NCBI GenBank assembly: GCA_964035575.1
Contig: OZ037836.1
Coordinates: 62,001 to 126,000, forward strand
DNA length: 64,000 nt
Direction: 5' to 3'
From: Rhynchopus sp. YZ270_cl-10
Lineage: Eukaryota > Euglenozoa > Diplonemea > Diplonemida > Diplonemidae
This document shows, piece by piece, positions 39,128 to 51,700 of the stretch. How positions within the stretch are numbered: the first letter of the stretch is position 1; every line of letters begins with the position of its first letter. The notes below the pieces were generated by a model. It was given only the letters and a program-made list of their open reading frames with translations, was not told the DNA's origin and ran no database searches. The position numbers and the translations under genes are program-made.

Positions 39128-39216
39128 GTAGCAGTTGTGGCACTTAGTGGGAGCATCAGTCGTAGCCAGACGGAGTGCAGAAGAGCGTTTTGAGGAAGAC
39201 AGGGGAGAGGGCTCAC

Positions 39217-39497
39217 TCAGAGGGATGACTTCTTTTTGTTTGTGATTTTGTGCTTTATTTGTTGAAAGCCTGATTGCAGTAGTGACATCTGAGGATAACG
39301 TCTACTGTGCAAAATGCTTTTCAGTTGTTTCTTTGATTTGTATTTTTGTTGATAAATTATTGGATTAGTGTAGTTGCGTCGGTTGTATTGCCACAGTTGT
39401 GCAATCTCCACGTCCCTTCTTTTCTCATTTGCTTTTATGTTCATTGTAAAAGGTTCCCCAAACAAGCTCACCCCCACATAATAGTGGTTCTCCCAAG
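39217..39497. repeat. LRR-family 3' flank repeat R1
   Basis: GAGGGATGACTTCTTTTTG through TTGCAGTAGTGACATCTGAG and TTGATAAATTATTGGATTAG to CCCACATAATAGTGGTTCTC. Copies at 42,716, 55,675, 58,310 (diverged) and 62,455. Minus-strand open frames across it recur by homology only. Confidence 0.75.
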
Positions 39498-39499
39498 TA

Positions 39500-40229
39500 C
39501 AGTCCTAACTCTAAATTATAGCATTTTAATTTATAGAATTCTAATTTGTAGTATTATAATTTATAGAATAAATAATTTATTTTAAGAATTTTTTGAGAGG
39601 GGAAAATAATTAATTAATTTTTTTTCAATTTTCCGGCGGAGCCGGAAAATTTTTTGATGGTATGGTATGGTGCAGCACCAACCGGGGGTCGGAGCCTCGG
39701 AGCACCTCCAGCACTTCTTCCCTTGCTCGATGACGTCGATAAGGGGAATCGTGCGGTCGGTGGTTGCCGCACGGACTCACATGTCGTTCGCCTGCATCGT
39801 CGTTGTCGCCCATGTCACGGAGAACGCGTTCATACCCGGAATGGGCAGCACAGATGAGGATTCTCTGCGCATCTTGACGACGAGTACTCTGGCGATAGCA
39901 CCGAAGCGCTTGGCTGTGATAGCCCAGCCGAGCTTGCGGGTCTTCTCCGTGAGCACAAGCAGACGTCGTCTCTCATCCGAGGTCAGCAACTGCTTCGGTC
40001 CCCTTGCGGCCGGACGAAAGTAGTCACCTTTCTCGCGCTTGTAGACGGCATATTTCGATATCACAGCAACTGAAATTTGGCGGTCTGGGGAACGGTAGGG
40101 GCTAGGTCACCCATCTATAATTTATAGAATCGCAATTTATGGATTTGTAATTTATAGATTAATTAATTAATTTTTGGCCATTTTTGGCCATTCTATAAAT
40201 TAGAAATCTATAAAATAGAGGTTGGACTG
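39500..40229 (-). mobile_element. Tc1/mariner-type transposon remnant, 730 bp
   Basis: Ends are inverted: CAGTCCTAACTCTAAATTAT at the left, and at the right the complement of CAGTCCAACCTCTATTTTAT. TA flanks both sides (39,498-39,499 and 40,230-40,231). The unoccupied site CCCAAGTAACCCTTTTTG is present in three paralogous copies (near 43,010, 55,967 and 58,475), which proves insertion and TA duplication. Terminal regions are AT-rich; the centre is GC-rich and encodes a transposase fragment. Much shorter than an autonomous element. Confidence 0.85.
39777..40064 (-). pseudogene. Tc1/mariner transposase N-terminal fragment
   Basis: 95 residues. ISKYAVYKREKGDYFRP followed by GPKQLLTSDERRRLLVL resembles the paired helix-turn-helix DNA-binding half of Tc1-like transposases (linker then LT..DER..L). 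The DDE catalytic half is missing and the frame ends after about 95 residues, so this is a remnant consistent with the internally deleted element around it. Confidence 0.6.
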
Positions 40230-40231
40230 TA

Positions 40232-40571
40232 ACCCTTTTTGTATCCCTAGCCTCCTGTCCCCCATCCCTCCGTTCTTTGAACAAGATGTGTGTGGGTGGA
40301 TCCCATCCCTCTTCTCTTCTTCCCATTCTCCCTTCAAGGGAAGATCATGTGAACACAGGTCCGCTTCTAATCTAGGCAGACGTTATCCCAATCCTCCTGT
40401 CCCTCAACCCCTTTCCCTGCTTTATGCCTTCCATGATTTTGTGTCATTTATTTGTTTTGCAAAGTGTGCAGGCGAGTAGAGTAGGCAGTACCTACGGCCC
40501 CCTTCCCAACCTCCCTTCTTACCCCTCTTCCCGTCCTTCCCTTTATCCCCTCCCACCAGCACACCACGTCG
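40232..40571. repeat. LRR-family 3' flank repeat R2
   Basis: Starts ACCCTTTTTGTATCCCTAGC, continues with pyrimidine-rich sequence and GGGAAGATCATGTGAACACA, and reaches the LRR stop. Complete copies at 55,971 and 58,477; truncated at 43,013-43,128. Confidence 0.75.
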
Positions 40572-42000
40572 TCATTGTGCGTGTCTCTGTCGTTTGTGGG
40601 CGTGATCGGGGGATTCGTCTCTGCTGCGTTTCGGACGTGCTTCAACCACAAGATGCCTCAGCTCCTCGCTCTCCCTTACTGTGTTGGCTTTTAACACAGC
40701 ACTGCTGCAGCCGGAAAGGTAAATACTCTTCAACGAAGTGCAGTTCTTAGCCAAATGCGTACCTACGGACTGAACCATGTTAAGTGGTGAGAGACCCAGG
40801 GTGGTTAAATACGTGCAGCCGTAAAGAAAGCTATCGCTAATCGCCGTCACGCGGCTGAGTGGTGCCAGATCCAGGGTGGTTAAAGATTCGCAGTCGTAAA
40901 GAAACTGACTCTGAATCCTCGTAACGTTGCTGAGTGGTGTCAGATCCAGGGTGGTTAAAGACTTGCAGCCGTAGAGAAAGCTATCGGCAATGTCCGTTAA
41001 GTTGTTGATTGGTGTCAGATCCAGGCTGGTTAATGATTGGCAGCCGATAAGAAAACCACTGCCAATCACCGTTACGTTACTGATTGGTGTCAGATCAAGG
41101 GTGGTTAAAGATGTGCAGTCGTAAAGAAAGCAACTCTTAATCCTGGTAACGTTGCTGATTGGTGTCAGATCCAGGGAGGTTAAAGACTTGCAGCCGTAGA
41201 GAAAGCTATCGCTAATCGCCGTCACGTGGCTGAGGGGTGTCAGATCCAGGCTGGTTAAAGAGTTGCAGTCTTCAAGAAAGAAACTGCCAATCACCGTCAC
41301 GTTGTTGAGGGGTGGCAGGTCCAGGGTGGTTAAACAGTCACAACCGGAAAGAAACTGACTCTCAATCCTCGTAACGTTGCTGAAGTGGTGTCAGATCCAG
41401 GGTTGGTAAAGCATCACAGCCGGAAAGAAATTTATCGCCAATCGCCGTCACGTTCTTGAGTGGTGTCAGATCCAGGGTGGTTAAAGATTCGCAGTCGTAA
41501 AGAAAGCCACTGCCAATCACCGTCACATTGCACAACCCAGAGAGGTCGATGCTTGTTAACGAGGTGCACATGTAGAGAAAGTCGTCGCCAATCTGTGTCA
41601 CAATGGACACAGCACTCAGATCAAGTGTTGTTAACGATGCCTCCCTCAAGAACCCATCAGGAATGACAGTCGCAACCTCCGCCTGCAGAAGCAAACACGC
41701 CACCTCAGGATCCTCCACCTCCTCCAACCGCTCTGCAGTGATGTCTGTCTCACCCAACGCATGAAGTGCTGCTATGGCTTCGTGCTTCTGTGTTTTCGTG
41801 AGGATGATTGTGTCACCAGCACTCAGCTGCGTCATGTCCGCTCCTTCTCCCATCGCTTCGTCTCCGAAACTCATGCAAAAGCTGTCTTTAGGCAACCCCA
41901 TTGCAGACGCCACCTTCCGCCGCAAGTCCTCCACTGTGTCATCTGCACCCACCTCGACTGTGTGCTGATTCGCTCTGAAATCCTCGAAGTGCACGTCCAT
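40572..42000 (-). pseudogene. Ubiquitin-like/LRR gene 1 with frameshift
   Basis: The longest member of the family. It starts MDVHFEDFRANQHTVEV with a ubiquitin-like domain (to about residue 70), a helical linker, then BspA-like 25-residue leucine-rich repeats (LTTLDLTPLSNVTAIG type, 75-bp period), about 14 in all. One extra base near 41,383 (GAAGTGGTGTC where copies read GAGTGGTGTC) shifts the frame, so the N-terminal product stops soon after and the rest (41300-40572) lies in another frame, ending in the family's basic tail KRSRDESPDHAHKRQRHAQ. Either a recent pseudogene or an assembly error, since everything else is well preserved. The start ATG aligns with three paralogues. Confidence 0.8.
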
Positions 42001-42715
42001 TTGTTTGTTGTGGTTTTGTGTTCTGAGCTCTGTGTGTGGTGGTGGGGTGTGGAGGATAAGACAAGAAACACCACATTTTGCAGGGTTTCAACCCTGAACA
42101 AATGTTCGAAAACGTCGTTATTAGCGTATTCTGCAGTTCCTCCGTTCGTACGGTGGTTCCTCTTCCCCGTGGGTGAGGCTATGTGGAGTAAATCCCTGCG
42201 CCACTGATCTGGGAGAACGAAATGAATATTGCTGCAAGTTGATGCCATCACAGTAGATGGCGTGCACATGCGTGCCCTGAGACACACGCCAATGAAGGCC
42301 TCTACGCAATGCTGCCACCACCTCGACGTCTCTCTCTCGCACTCTGCAGCGTCCACCTCTCCATTCTACAGCGTCTGCTGCCAGCACGCACCATACTGCT
42401 CCCGTACATGCTCGTCAAGGTACGCAACCCCCTATGGCAGTCCAGTCATGGCAGTACCCCTGCTGTGGACCACGTAAGGCCATCCGTCAAGCAGGATCGC
42501 CCATCCAACGCCTTCAGTGCGTGCAGCTCTGCTGCGTGGTTGCTCAGCTCCCGAATGGTGTAATAACAGTTGACGCGCATCCTCAGAGTGCGAGAGTGTG
42601 GTGTAGTGTACCCAATACAAGGACCGTGTCGGGACAAATGGGTGGTTGGGGTGTATCAGACATAGTGTGTGCGTAGAGCGAGAAATGTGTTTCATAATGC
42701 AAAAGTAAAAAGAGG
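42001..42715. repeat. LRR-gene 5' flank and spacer, duplicated at 61.2-62.45 kb
   Basis: Leader CACAGAGCTCAGAACACAA (minus strand) upstream of the ATG, then a segment with a conserved open minus-strand piece (HFVLPDQ.RRDLLHIASPTG) also at 57.4 and 61.4 kb, then 42,229-42,607, which matches 61,445-61,815. R0 (GACAAATGGGTGGTTGGGGT onward) follows at about 42,630. No gene can be supported. Confidence 0.6.
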
Positions 42716-43128
42716 GGAGAGGGCTCACTCAGAGGGATGACTTCTTTTTGTTTGCGTTTTTGTGTTGTTTTTGTTGAAAACCTGATTGCAGTAGTGACAT
42801 CTGAGGATAACGTCTACTGTGCAAAATGCTTTTCAGTTGTTTCTTTGATTTGTATTTTTGTTGATAAATTATTGGATTAGTGTAGTTGCCTCGGTTGTGT
42901 TGCCACAGTTGTGCAATCTCCACTTTCACTTCTTTTCTCATCTGCTTTTTTGTTCATTGTAAAAGGTTCCCCAAAACAAGCTCACCCCCACATAATAGTG
43001 TTTCTCCCAAGTAACCCTTTTTGTATCCCTAGCCTCCTGTCCCCCATCCCTCCGTTCTTTGAACAAGATGTGTGTGGGTGGATCCCATCCCTCTTCTCTT
43101 CTTCCCATTCTCCCTTCAAGGGAAGAAA
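42716..43128. repeat. R1-R2 flank pair, truncated, no LRR gene
   Basis: R1 42,716-43,012 then R2 broken at CAAGGGAAG (43,128). Where the LRR gene should follow, satellite-bearing sequence begins. Holds one of the empty sites for the Tc1/mariner insertion. Confidence 0.7.
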
Positions 43129-44330
43129 ATAATATAACCTACATGGGGTGTCCCCAACCCCGGTGAAATCCGGGCGAAATCGGGTGAAATCGGGCGAAAT
43201 CGGGCAAAAACAGGGTTTTTTGGCTTCTGTGAGGGTTTGGCCCAGTAAAACACCCAGAAACCGCGCTTTTCGAGATTTCCGGGCTGGGTCTGGGTGAAAT
43301 AAAAAAAAAATCGGCCACTTTCGTTGAGCAGAACCCCTTTAGGTGACTCACAGTACACAGTACACAGTACACAGTACACAGTACACAGTACACAGTACAC
43401 AGTACACAGTACACAGTACACAGTACACAGTACACAGTACACAGTACACAGTACACAGTACACAGTACACAGTACACAGTACACAGTACACAGTACACAG
43501 TACACAGTACACAGTACACAGTACACAGTACACAGTACACAGTACACAGTACACAGTACACAGTACACAGTACACAGTACACAGTACACAGTACACAGTA
43601 CACAGTACACAGTACACAGTACACAGTACACAGTACACAGTACACAGTACACAGTACACAGTACACAGTACACAGTACACAGTACACAGTACACAGTACA
43701 CAGTACACAGTACACAGTACACAGTACACAGTACACAGTACACAGTACACAGTACACAGTACACAGTACACAGTACACAGTACACAGTACACAGTTTGGG
43801 TGGGTATTGGCACAAACCATTGTAGGTACACGCGCCAATAACGTTCAACCCGCTCCTCCAGGCTGTTTCCTAATTCTGGAAATTTTCCGGAAAATTCCGA
43901 CATCTGGAAGCAAATATTTTCCCTGAAAAAAAGTGGGCTCCAAAACATGCCGCGATTGGCGTTTCCGGAATCCGTCCGCGCTGTGGTGGGGTCACTTTGC
44001 CGAAATGGCCAAGTTCTTGGTTTTGGTCAAACCCCGCCCAAGCTCCCCACCGCCAACCCAAAAAAAGGAATTTTTGAAATCCGGGCGAAATCGGGTGAAA
44101 TCGGGTGAAATCGGGTGAAATTGGGTTCAGGTGGGCACAGGTGGGCCCAGGTGGGCTCTAGGGGGGCGATTGTGGGCTGGTCGCGGGACACCACACTACA
44201 TTCTCGAACTTTTCTACTGACGTGTTGTTTTGAAAAACGAGAAACGCTAATTGTATTTATGGCCCCACTCTGTGAGTATTGATTGAATTGGAGTCGGGGA
44301 CGAAATTGAAACCGCACTCCTACTTTTCCT
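43129..44330. repeat. Satellite-bearing insertion block
   Basis: Contains CGGGTGAAATCGGGCGAAAT-type repeats at both sides (43,160-43,210 and 44,080-44,130), the 7-bp satellite, and a 70-bp module (43,962-44,030: TTTCCGGAATCC, GTGGTGGGGTCA, TTTGCCGAAATGG) that recurs at 62,982-63,050. No coding region supported. Confidence 0.6.
43350..43795. repeat. (ACAGTAC)n satellite, ~64 copies
   Basis: A near-perfect 7-bp tandem repeat over 446 bp. It is open in several frames simply because 7 is not a multiple of 3 and the unit has no stop. Confidence 0.95.
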
Positions 44331-44530
44331 TTTTATGTTTTCCCCCACCCCCGCAAACAATAAAGCAATAAAAACAATAAAGACAAAAGGGAGAGGTTGT
44401 GGTGAAACGCACACACCTCGACCTGTCGGTGAAATGTGGCTCTACCCCAACCCGCCCCGGATTAGAAAAATGGAAAAAAGGATGGGAGTAGGGTACGGTG
44501 TTCAATTTCCTTTTAGCATTGCATGTAATC
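44331..44530. other. Unique spacer
   Basis: No gene or repeat relation recognised. Confidence 0.4.
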
Positions 44531-44877
44531 AAAATGAAATACCCCCCCCTTCTTTACTTATTAGTTGTTTGTTGATCGCATCCATCCTCGTCCGTACTTC
44601 AGGTAAAGCACACAGTACTTTTGGTGGTTTGAAACACCCTTTGTGAAAGCAGTCCGCACTAAAGTCAGATGTCCGCTCTGCACTATTCTCTATTTCTTCT
44701 TCTTATTTTTTATATTTTTTTTTCAAACCCCAAAAGTCCCGAAATACCCCGAAAACCCGCGTCCTGAAGTACGGGGGAGAGGTGGAGCACAAAAAAGGGG
44801 GGAAGGGGAAACGGTAAGACTCATGGCACCCAAGAAGAACGCGTCTTTCATTTCCAGACGTATTGCATACTCGTACA
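44531..44877 (-). mobile_element. Solo terminus of the VIPER-like retrotransposon, longer form
   Basis: Reverse-oriented B (AAAATGAAATACCCCCC onward), the A2-B2 spacer and A (ending ATTGCATACTCGTACA). Retains the spacer that the 27.5-kb solo copy lacks, and is more diverged, so probably older. Confidence 0.8.
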
Positions 44878-45781
44878 TATAATAAAAAAAGGGGGGGCTC
44901 CTTCTCCCTTAAGTCCTTTAGAGTCTACCCGCCAGATGAGTATGCCTTTGAAAGGGGAGGAGGGTGTGCACGATGCACTTGCTTGTCACAGACAATAAGT
45001 GATTTCCACAGTGAAGTGCCACTTGTTGTGTGTGAATTTGCAGTTTTTGTCCACTAAACTGTCTTTCTTACGATTTCTGCGATGTTTGCGCGTCTGATAG
45101 TATTCTTGAGAGAAACGTTAATTTCGCAAGGTGACACGAAAACACAAGTGAGGGTCTGTGTCGGGGAGGGGGATTTGGGATGTTTCCCGCTGCTGTTTTA
45201 GTACAGCAGCGAACACTCACGTGTACCCTCTTACCAATATCACTAAAAGAATTTAGAAAGCATGGCAAACCCAATATCGCAACAGTGAACTGTAAAGCTC
45301 TGACGCGACTAGAGTTTCTATGTCTTTCCCCTTTCGCTGTGGTCATACAAGGTGCGCTCCTTCGCAAGCATCGCTGCCCAGGAGACATACAATACTAACA
45401 CTAGCCTAAATGTACAAAAGTTATTACGCATCCACTTGCCGTTTGGAGAAAGAAAACAAAGACGAAAAAGGGGGTTTGGGGGGAAGAGTTTAATTCTTGA
45501 ACGCATCCCCACACTCAGGTACACCAAACGCTGCTCACAATGTTGAACGAAAGAATTTTGACAATTTTCCTGATGAAGATGTAGTGTGTGTGAGTGAGAT
45601 GGGGAGCACGGGAGTGGAAAAGACGACTCGTGGTTACTGAAAAATTTCCTTAGAAATGCATACATGTCTTATAAACTAAAAATTCGTAAGCTCAAAGATT
45701 CCACCTCGGGTCAACCAACGCTGAATAGGGAATGTAAATATCTGAAGCGACACCTGTCAGATTCTCTGACAAAGGAGTCTT
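44878..45781. other. Non-coding 3' flank of the coiled-coil gene
   Basis: Only the short GGGGGTTTGGGGGGAAGAGT segment near 45,475 recurs elsewhere. Frames here (up to 115 residues) show no domain. Confidence 0.5.
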
Positions 45782-48700
45782 TCAGAACCACAAAGATGAC
45801 GTCCTCCTTGCCGTTGCGCGTGACGGCACATCCTGGTCGCTGCTCCCTGCTGCCTTCTTCTTTGGCTTTGTCAGCTTCTTCATCGATACCTTCCTGTGGA
45901 GGGTGTCCTGGGGCGCAGTTACAGGGATCTCGTTCATATGCGGCACACAGAGCAGCCCGGCTGATTTCAGCAGGTTGGAGTTCGAGACGAGAATCGTGCT
46001 GCTCTCGTCAGCAGGTTCTGCCTTCTCCACTTGGACGGTTGGTGGGCATGTGTATCCAATCTTGATCTTCTCAAGCTTCCCTTTGTCGGAGCTTTTAGTT
46101 CTGACGTCCTTGCAGGCTTTCACACTGTTCAGCTCGTCTTGCACGTCACGCAGTCGCTTGATCAGTGTGTCGTTCTCTTTCTTGCACTCATCCATGCTCA
46201 TCTGTTTGTCCCTTAAGTTCCTCTCCATTGCGGCATAACCTTCGTAGTCCTCTAACGTCTCAGTGGCCTCTTCGCATATGGGACGTCTGCTCTCTGCACG
46301 ACGCAGTTCTACATCAAGGGAGCACTCTGCCTGTGACAGTGCCTCCTTCATGCGCTCATTCTCCTCTGTTTGTGCACGCATGGTGGCGAGTGTCTGCTTT
46401 TCACGGTCCTCGCGTTGAAGAAGGGTCAGCTTCAGTTGCTTCACACGTTCTTCGTACTCTTCTGCACGTTTCCTCTCTGCCTTCAGGGAACCCTCAGATT
46501 GCTCCAACATGCGTGCCATCTCCTCTGCGTGCTCCATCTGTAAGGTGCGCAGTGCCTGCTCCTCTACTCCCTCACACTGTTTCATTGCGAGCGCTAGTTC
46601 CCTGGCACGTTCCTCGTACTCAGTTGCACGGAGCTGCTCTGCTTTCAGTGCCTCCTCAGCTTCTTCGCTTCTACGCGCCTTCTCCTCTGCATGTTCGCTT
46701 CGCAGAGTGTTCAGTTTCTGTGCAGCATCATACTCACGTTGCTGCATGGTGAGCGTGAGTTGCTTCACACGCTCTTCGTACTCCTCTGCACGGCGCTTCT
46801 CTGCCTGCAAGGAGCTTTCGCCTTGTGAGATCACCCCCTTCATGCGTGAGTTCTGCTCTGCGTGTTCGCTACGCATGGTGCGCAGTGTCTGCTCTGCACT
46901 TTCCTCACATTGCTGCAGCTTGAGTGTGAGATCCTTGACACGGTCCTCGTGCTCTTCTGCACGCAGCTGCTCTGCCTGAAGGGAGGCCTCAACTTGTGAC
47001 ACCACACCCTTCACACGTGCGAGCTCCTCAGTGTGTTCAGTGCGAATGGTCTTGAGAGTCTCTTCCTCTTCAAGTCTGCGCTGTTGAAGCGAAAGCGTGA
47101 GTTGCTTCACACGTTCCTCGTGCTCTTCTGCACGGCTCATCTCTGTGCCTTCTGCTTGTGAGAGCATGCTCATCAGGCGTGAGATTTCCTCTGCGTGTTC
47201 AGTGCTCACAGTGGTGAGTCTTTGCTCAAAGTGGTTCTCGCGTTCCTGTAGGGTGAGCGTGAGCTTCTTCACACGTTCTTCGTACTCCCCTGCGCGGAGA
47301 TTCGCTGTCTGTGTGAAGCTCTCTTTTACGCGTGAGATCTCATCCCGATGCTCAGTGCACATTGTGTTGAACTTCTGCTTTGCATCCTCACTTTGTGCAT
47401 GCAAGGTGTGCGTGAGTTCCTTAACACGTTCCTCGTACTCCGCTGCACGGAGCTGCTCTGATTTCAGTGCACCCTCAGCTTGTCCCTTCATGCGAGAGAT
47501 CTCTTCTGCGTGTTCAGCCCGAATCGTTCTCAGTGTCTGCTCCTCGCGGTCTTCACGTTGTTCCATTGCGAGGGTGAGCTGTTTGACATGGTCTTCGTAC
47601 TCCCCTGCACGACGCTTTTCTTCCTTCAAGGAGTCTTCACCTTTTGTGACCATTCCCTTCATGTGTGAAATCTCCTCTGCATTTTCGGTGCGCATGGTGT
47701 TGAGTGCCTCCTCCGAGAGTCCCTCACGTTGCTGCATGGCGAGGGTGAGTTGCTCCACACGTTCCTCGTACTCCCCTGCACGACAACGCTCGTTGTCAAC
47801 TAGTCCTTTCATGCGTGTGAGTTCTTCTGAACATTCGGTGCGCATGGTGTTGATCTTCTGCTCTGCGTGGTTCTCGCGTTGACGCATGGTCACTGTCAAT
47901 TGCTGCACACGGTCTTCATACTCCTCTGCACGGAGCTGCTCTGCTTTCAGTGCACCCTCAGCTTGTCTCTTCATGCGTGAGATCTCTTCTGCGTGGTCGT
48001 TACGCATGTTACTCAGTGTCGCTTCCTTGTGGTCCTCACGTTGCTGCATGGTGAGCATCAGTTGCTGCACGCGGTCTTCGTACTCCTCTGCACGCAGTTG
48101 CTGTGCATGAAGTAAGGCTTCGACATCTGAGTTGCTACCCTTCATGCGTGAAATCTCTTCTGCATGTTCCGTACGTGTGGTGCGTAGTGTCTGCACCTGT
48201 TCTTCCTCTCGCTGACGCATGGTGAGCGTGAGTTGCTTCACACGCTCTTCGTACTCCTCTGCACGGCGCTTCTCTGCCTTCAAGGAGCTTTCGCCTTGTG
48301 AGATCACCCCCTTCATGCGTGAGTTCTGCTCTGCGTGTTCGCTACGCACGGTGCGTAGTGTCTGCTCTGCACTTTCCTCACATTGCTGCAGCTTGAGTGT
48401 GAGATCCTTGACACGGTCCTCGTGCTCTTCTGCACGCAGCTGCTCTGCCTGAAGGGAGGCCTCAACTTGTGACACCACACCCTTCACACGTGCGAGCTCC
48501 TCAGTGTGTTCAGTGCGAATGGTCTTGAGAGTTTCTTCCTCTTCAAGTCTGCGCTGTTGAAGCGAAAGCGTGAGTTGCTTCACACGTTCCTCGTGCTCTT
48601 CTGCACGGCTCAGCTCTGTGCCCTCTGCTTGTGAGAGCATGCTCATCAGGCGTGAGATTTCCTCTGCGTGTTCAGTGCTCGCAGTGGTGAGTCTTTGCTC

Positions 48701-51700
48701 AAAGTGGTTCTCGCGTTCCTGCAGGGTGTGAGTAAGTATCTTCACACGTTCTTCGTACTCCCCTGCACGTAGGGTTTCTGCTTGAAGGGAACCCTCCGCT
48801 TGTGCGACGTGACGCTTCAGATGTGAGATCTCCTCTGAATGCTCGATGCGCATGGTCTTCAGTGTCTTCAGTGTCTGCTCCATGCTTTCCTCACGCTTCT
48901 GAATGGTGAGGGTGAGTTCCTTAACACGTTCCTCGTACTCCGCTGCACGGAGCTGCTCTGCTTTCAGTGCACCCTCAGCTTGTCCCTTCATGCGAGAGAT
49001 CTCTTCTGCGTGTTCAGCCCGAATCGTTCTCAGTGTCTGCTCCTCGCGGTCTTCACGTTGTTCCATTGCGAGGGTGAGCTGCTTCACACGCTCTTCGTAC
49101 TCCTCTGCACGACGCTTTTCTTCCTTCAAGGAGATTTCGCCTTGTGAGATCACCCCCTTCATACGTGAGATCTCCTCTTCGTGTTCGGTGCGCATGGTGT
49201 TGAGTTGCTCTCCCATCCGCTGCAGTTCCTCAACACGTTCCTCGTACTCCCCCATACGGCGCTGCTCTGATGCATCAGCTTCTCCTTTCATGCGTGCAAC
49301 TTCTTCAGCATGTTCAGTGCGCATGGTGGTGAGCTTCTGCTCTGCATGTTTCTCTCGTTGGCGCATGGTGAGCGTGAGTTCCTTCACACCTTCCTCGTAC
49401 TCCTCTGCACGGAGTTGCTCTGCTTTCAGTGCACCCTCAGCTTGTCTTCTTATGCGTGAGATCTCTTCTGCGTGGTCACTACGCATGGTACTCAGTGTCG
49501 CTACCTTGCGGTCCTCACGTTGCTGCATGGTGAGCATCAGTTGCTGCATGTGGTCTTCGTACTCCTCTGCACGCAGTTGCTGTGCATGAAGTAAGGCTTC
49601 GACATCTGAGTTGCTACCCTTCATGCGTGAAATCTCTTCTGCATGTTCCGTACGTGTGGTGCGTAGTGTCTGCACCTGTTCTTCCTCTCGCTGACGCATG
49701 GTGAGCGTGAGTTGCTTCACACGCTCTTCGTACTCCTCTGCACGGCGCTTCTCTGCCTGCAAGGAGCTTTCATCTTGTGAGATCACCCCCTTCATACTTG
49801 AGATTTCCTGTGCATGTTCGCTGCGCACCTTGCGTAGTGTCTGCTCTGCACTTTCCTCACATTGCTGCAGCTTGAGTGTGAGATCCTTGACACGGTCCTC
49901 GTGCTCTTCTGCACGCAGCTGCTCTGCCTGAAGGGAGGCCTCAACTTGTGACACCAAACCCTTCACACGTGCGAGCTCCTCAGTATGTTCAGTGCGAATG
50001 GTCTTGAGAGTCTCTTCCTCTTCAAGTCTGCGCTGTTGAAGCGAAAGCGTGAGTTGCTTCACACGTTCCTCGTGCTCTTCTGCACGGCTCAGCTCTGTGC
50101 CCTCTGCTTGCGAGAGCATGCTCATCAGGCGTGAGATTTCCTCTGCGTGTTCAGTGCTCGCAGTGGTGAGTCTCTGCTCAAAGTGGTTCTCGCGTTCCTG
50201 CAGGGTGAGCGTGAGCTTCTTCACACGTTCTTCGTACTCCCCTGCACGTAGGGTTTCTGCTTGAAGGGAACCCTCCGCTTGTGCGACGTGACGCTTCAGA
50301 TGTGAGATCTCCTCTGAATGCTCGATGCGCATGCTCTTCAGTGTCTGCTCCACGCTTTCCTCACGTTTCTGAATGGTGAGGGTGAGTTCCTTAACACGTT
50401 CCTCGTACTCCGCTGCACGGAGCTGCTCTGATTTCAGTGCACCCTCAGCTTGTCCCTTCATGCGTGAGATCTCTTCTGCGTGTTCAGCCCGAATAGTTCT
50501 CAGTGTCTGCTCCTCGCGGTCGTCACGTTGTTCCATTGCGAGGGTGAGCTGTTGGACGCGGTCTTCGTACTCCCCTGCACGACGCTTCTCTGCTTTCGAG
50601 CAGTTCTCGCCTTGTGAAATGACCCCCTTCATACTTGAGATGTCCTGTGCATGTTCGGTGCGCATGGTGTTGAGTTGCTCTCCCATCCGTTGCAGTTCCT
50701 CAACACGTTCCTCGTACTCCCCCATACGGCGCTGCTCTGAGGCATCAGCTTCTCCTTTCATGCGTGCAACTTCTTCAGCATGTTCAGTGCGCATGGTGTT
50801 GAGCTTCTGCTCTGCATGTTTCTCTCGTTGGCGCATGGTGAGCGTGAGTTCCTTCACACCTTCCTCGTACTCCTCTGCACGGAGTTGCTCTGCTTTCAGT
50901 GCACCCTCAGCTTGTCTTTTTATGCGTGAGATCTCTTCTGCGTGGTCGTTACGCATGGTACTCAGTGTCGCTTCCTTGCGGTCCTCACGTTGCTGCATGG
51001 TGAGCATCAGTTGCTGCACGCGGTCTTCGTACTCCTCTGCACGCAGTTGCTGTGCATGAAGTAAGGCTTCGACATCTGAGTTGCTACCCTTCATGCGTGA
51101 AATCTCTTCTGCATGTTCCGTACGTGTGGTGCGTAGTGTCTGCACCTGTTCTTCCTCTCGCTGACGCATGGTGAGCGTGAGTTGCTTCACACGCTCTTCG
51201 TACTCCTCTGCACGGCGCTTCTCTGCCTTCAAGGAGCTTTCGCCTTGTGAGATCACCCCCTTCATGCGTGAGTTCTGCTCTGCGTGTTCGCTACGCATGG
51301 TGCGCAGTGTCTGCTCTGCACTTTCCTCACATTGCTGCAGCTTGAGTGTGAGATCCTTGACACGGTCCTCGTGCTCTTCTGCACGCAGCTGCTCTGCCTG
51401 AAGGGAGGCCTCAACTTGTGACACCACACCCTTCACACGTGCGAGCTCCTCAGTATGTTCAGTGCGAATGGTCTTGAGAGTCTCTTCCTCTTCAAGTCTG
51501 CGCTGTTGAAGCGAAAGCGTGAGTTGCTGCACACGTTCCTCGTGCTCTTCTGCACGGCTCAGCTCTGTGCCCTCTGCTTGTGAGAGCATGCTCATCAGGC
51601 GTGAGATTTCCTCTGCGTGTTCAGTGCTCACAGTGGTGAGTCTCTGCTCAAAGTGGTTCTCGCGTTCCTGCAGGGTGAGCGTGAGCTTCTTCACACGTTC

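Noticed and set aside
43324-43948. Long ORFs over the ACAGTAC satellite
   Set aside because: A 7-bp repeat without stops is open in all frames; no evidence of a gene.
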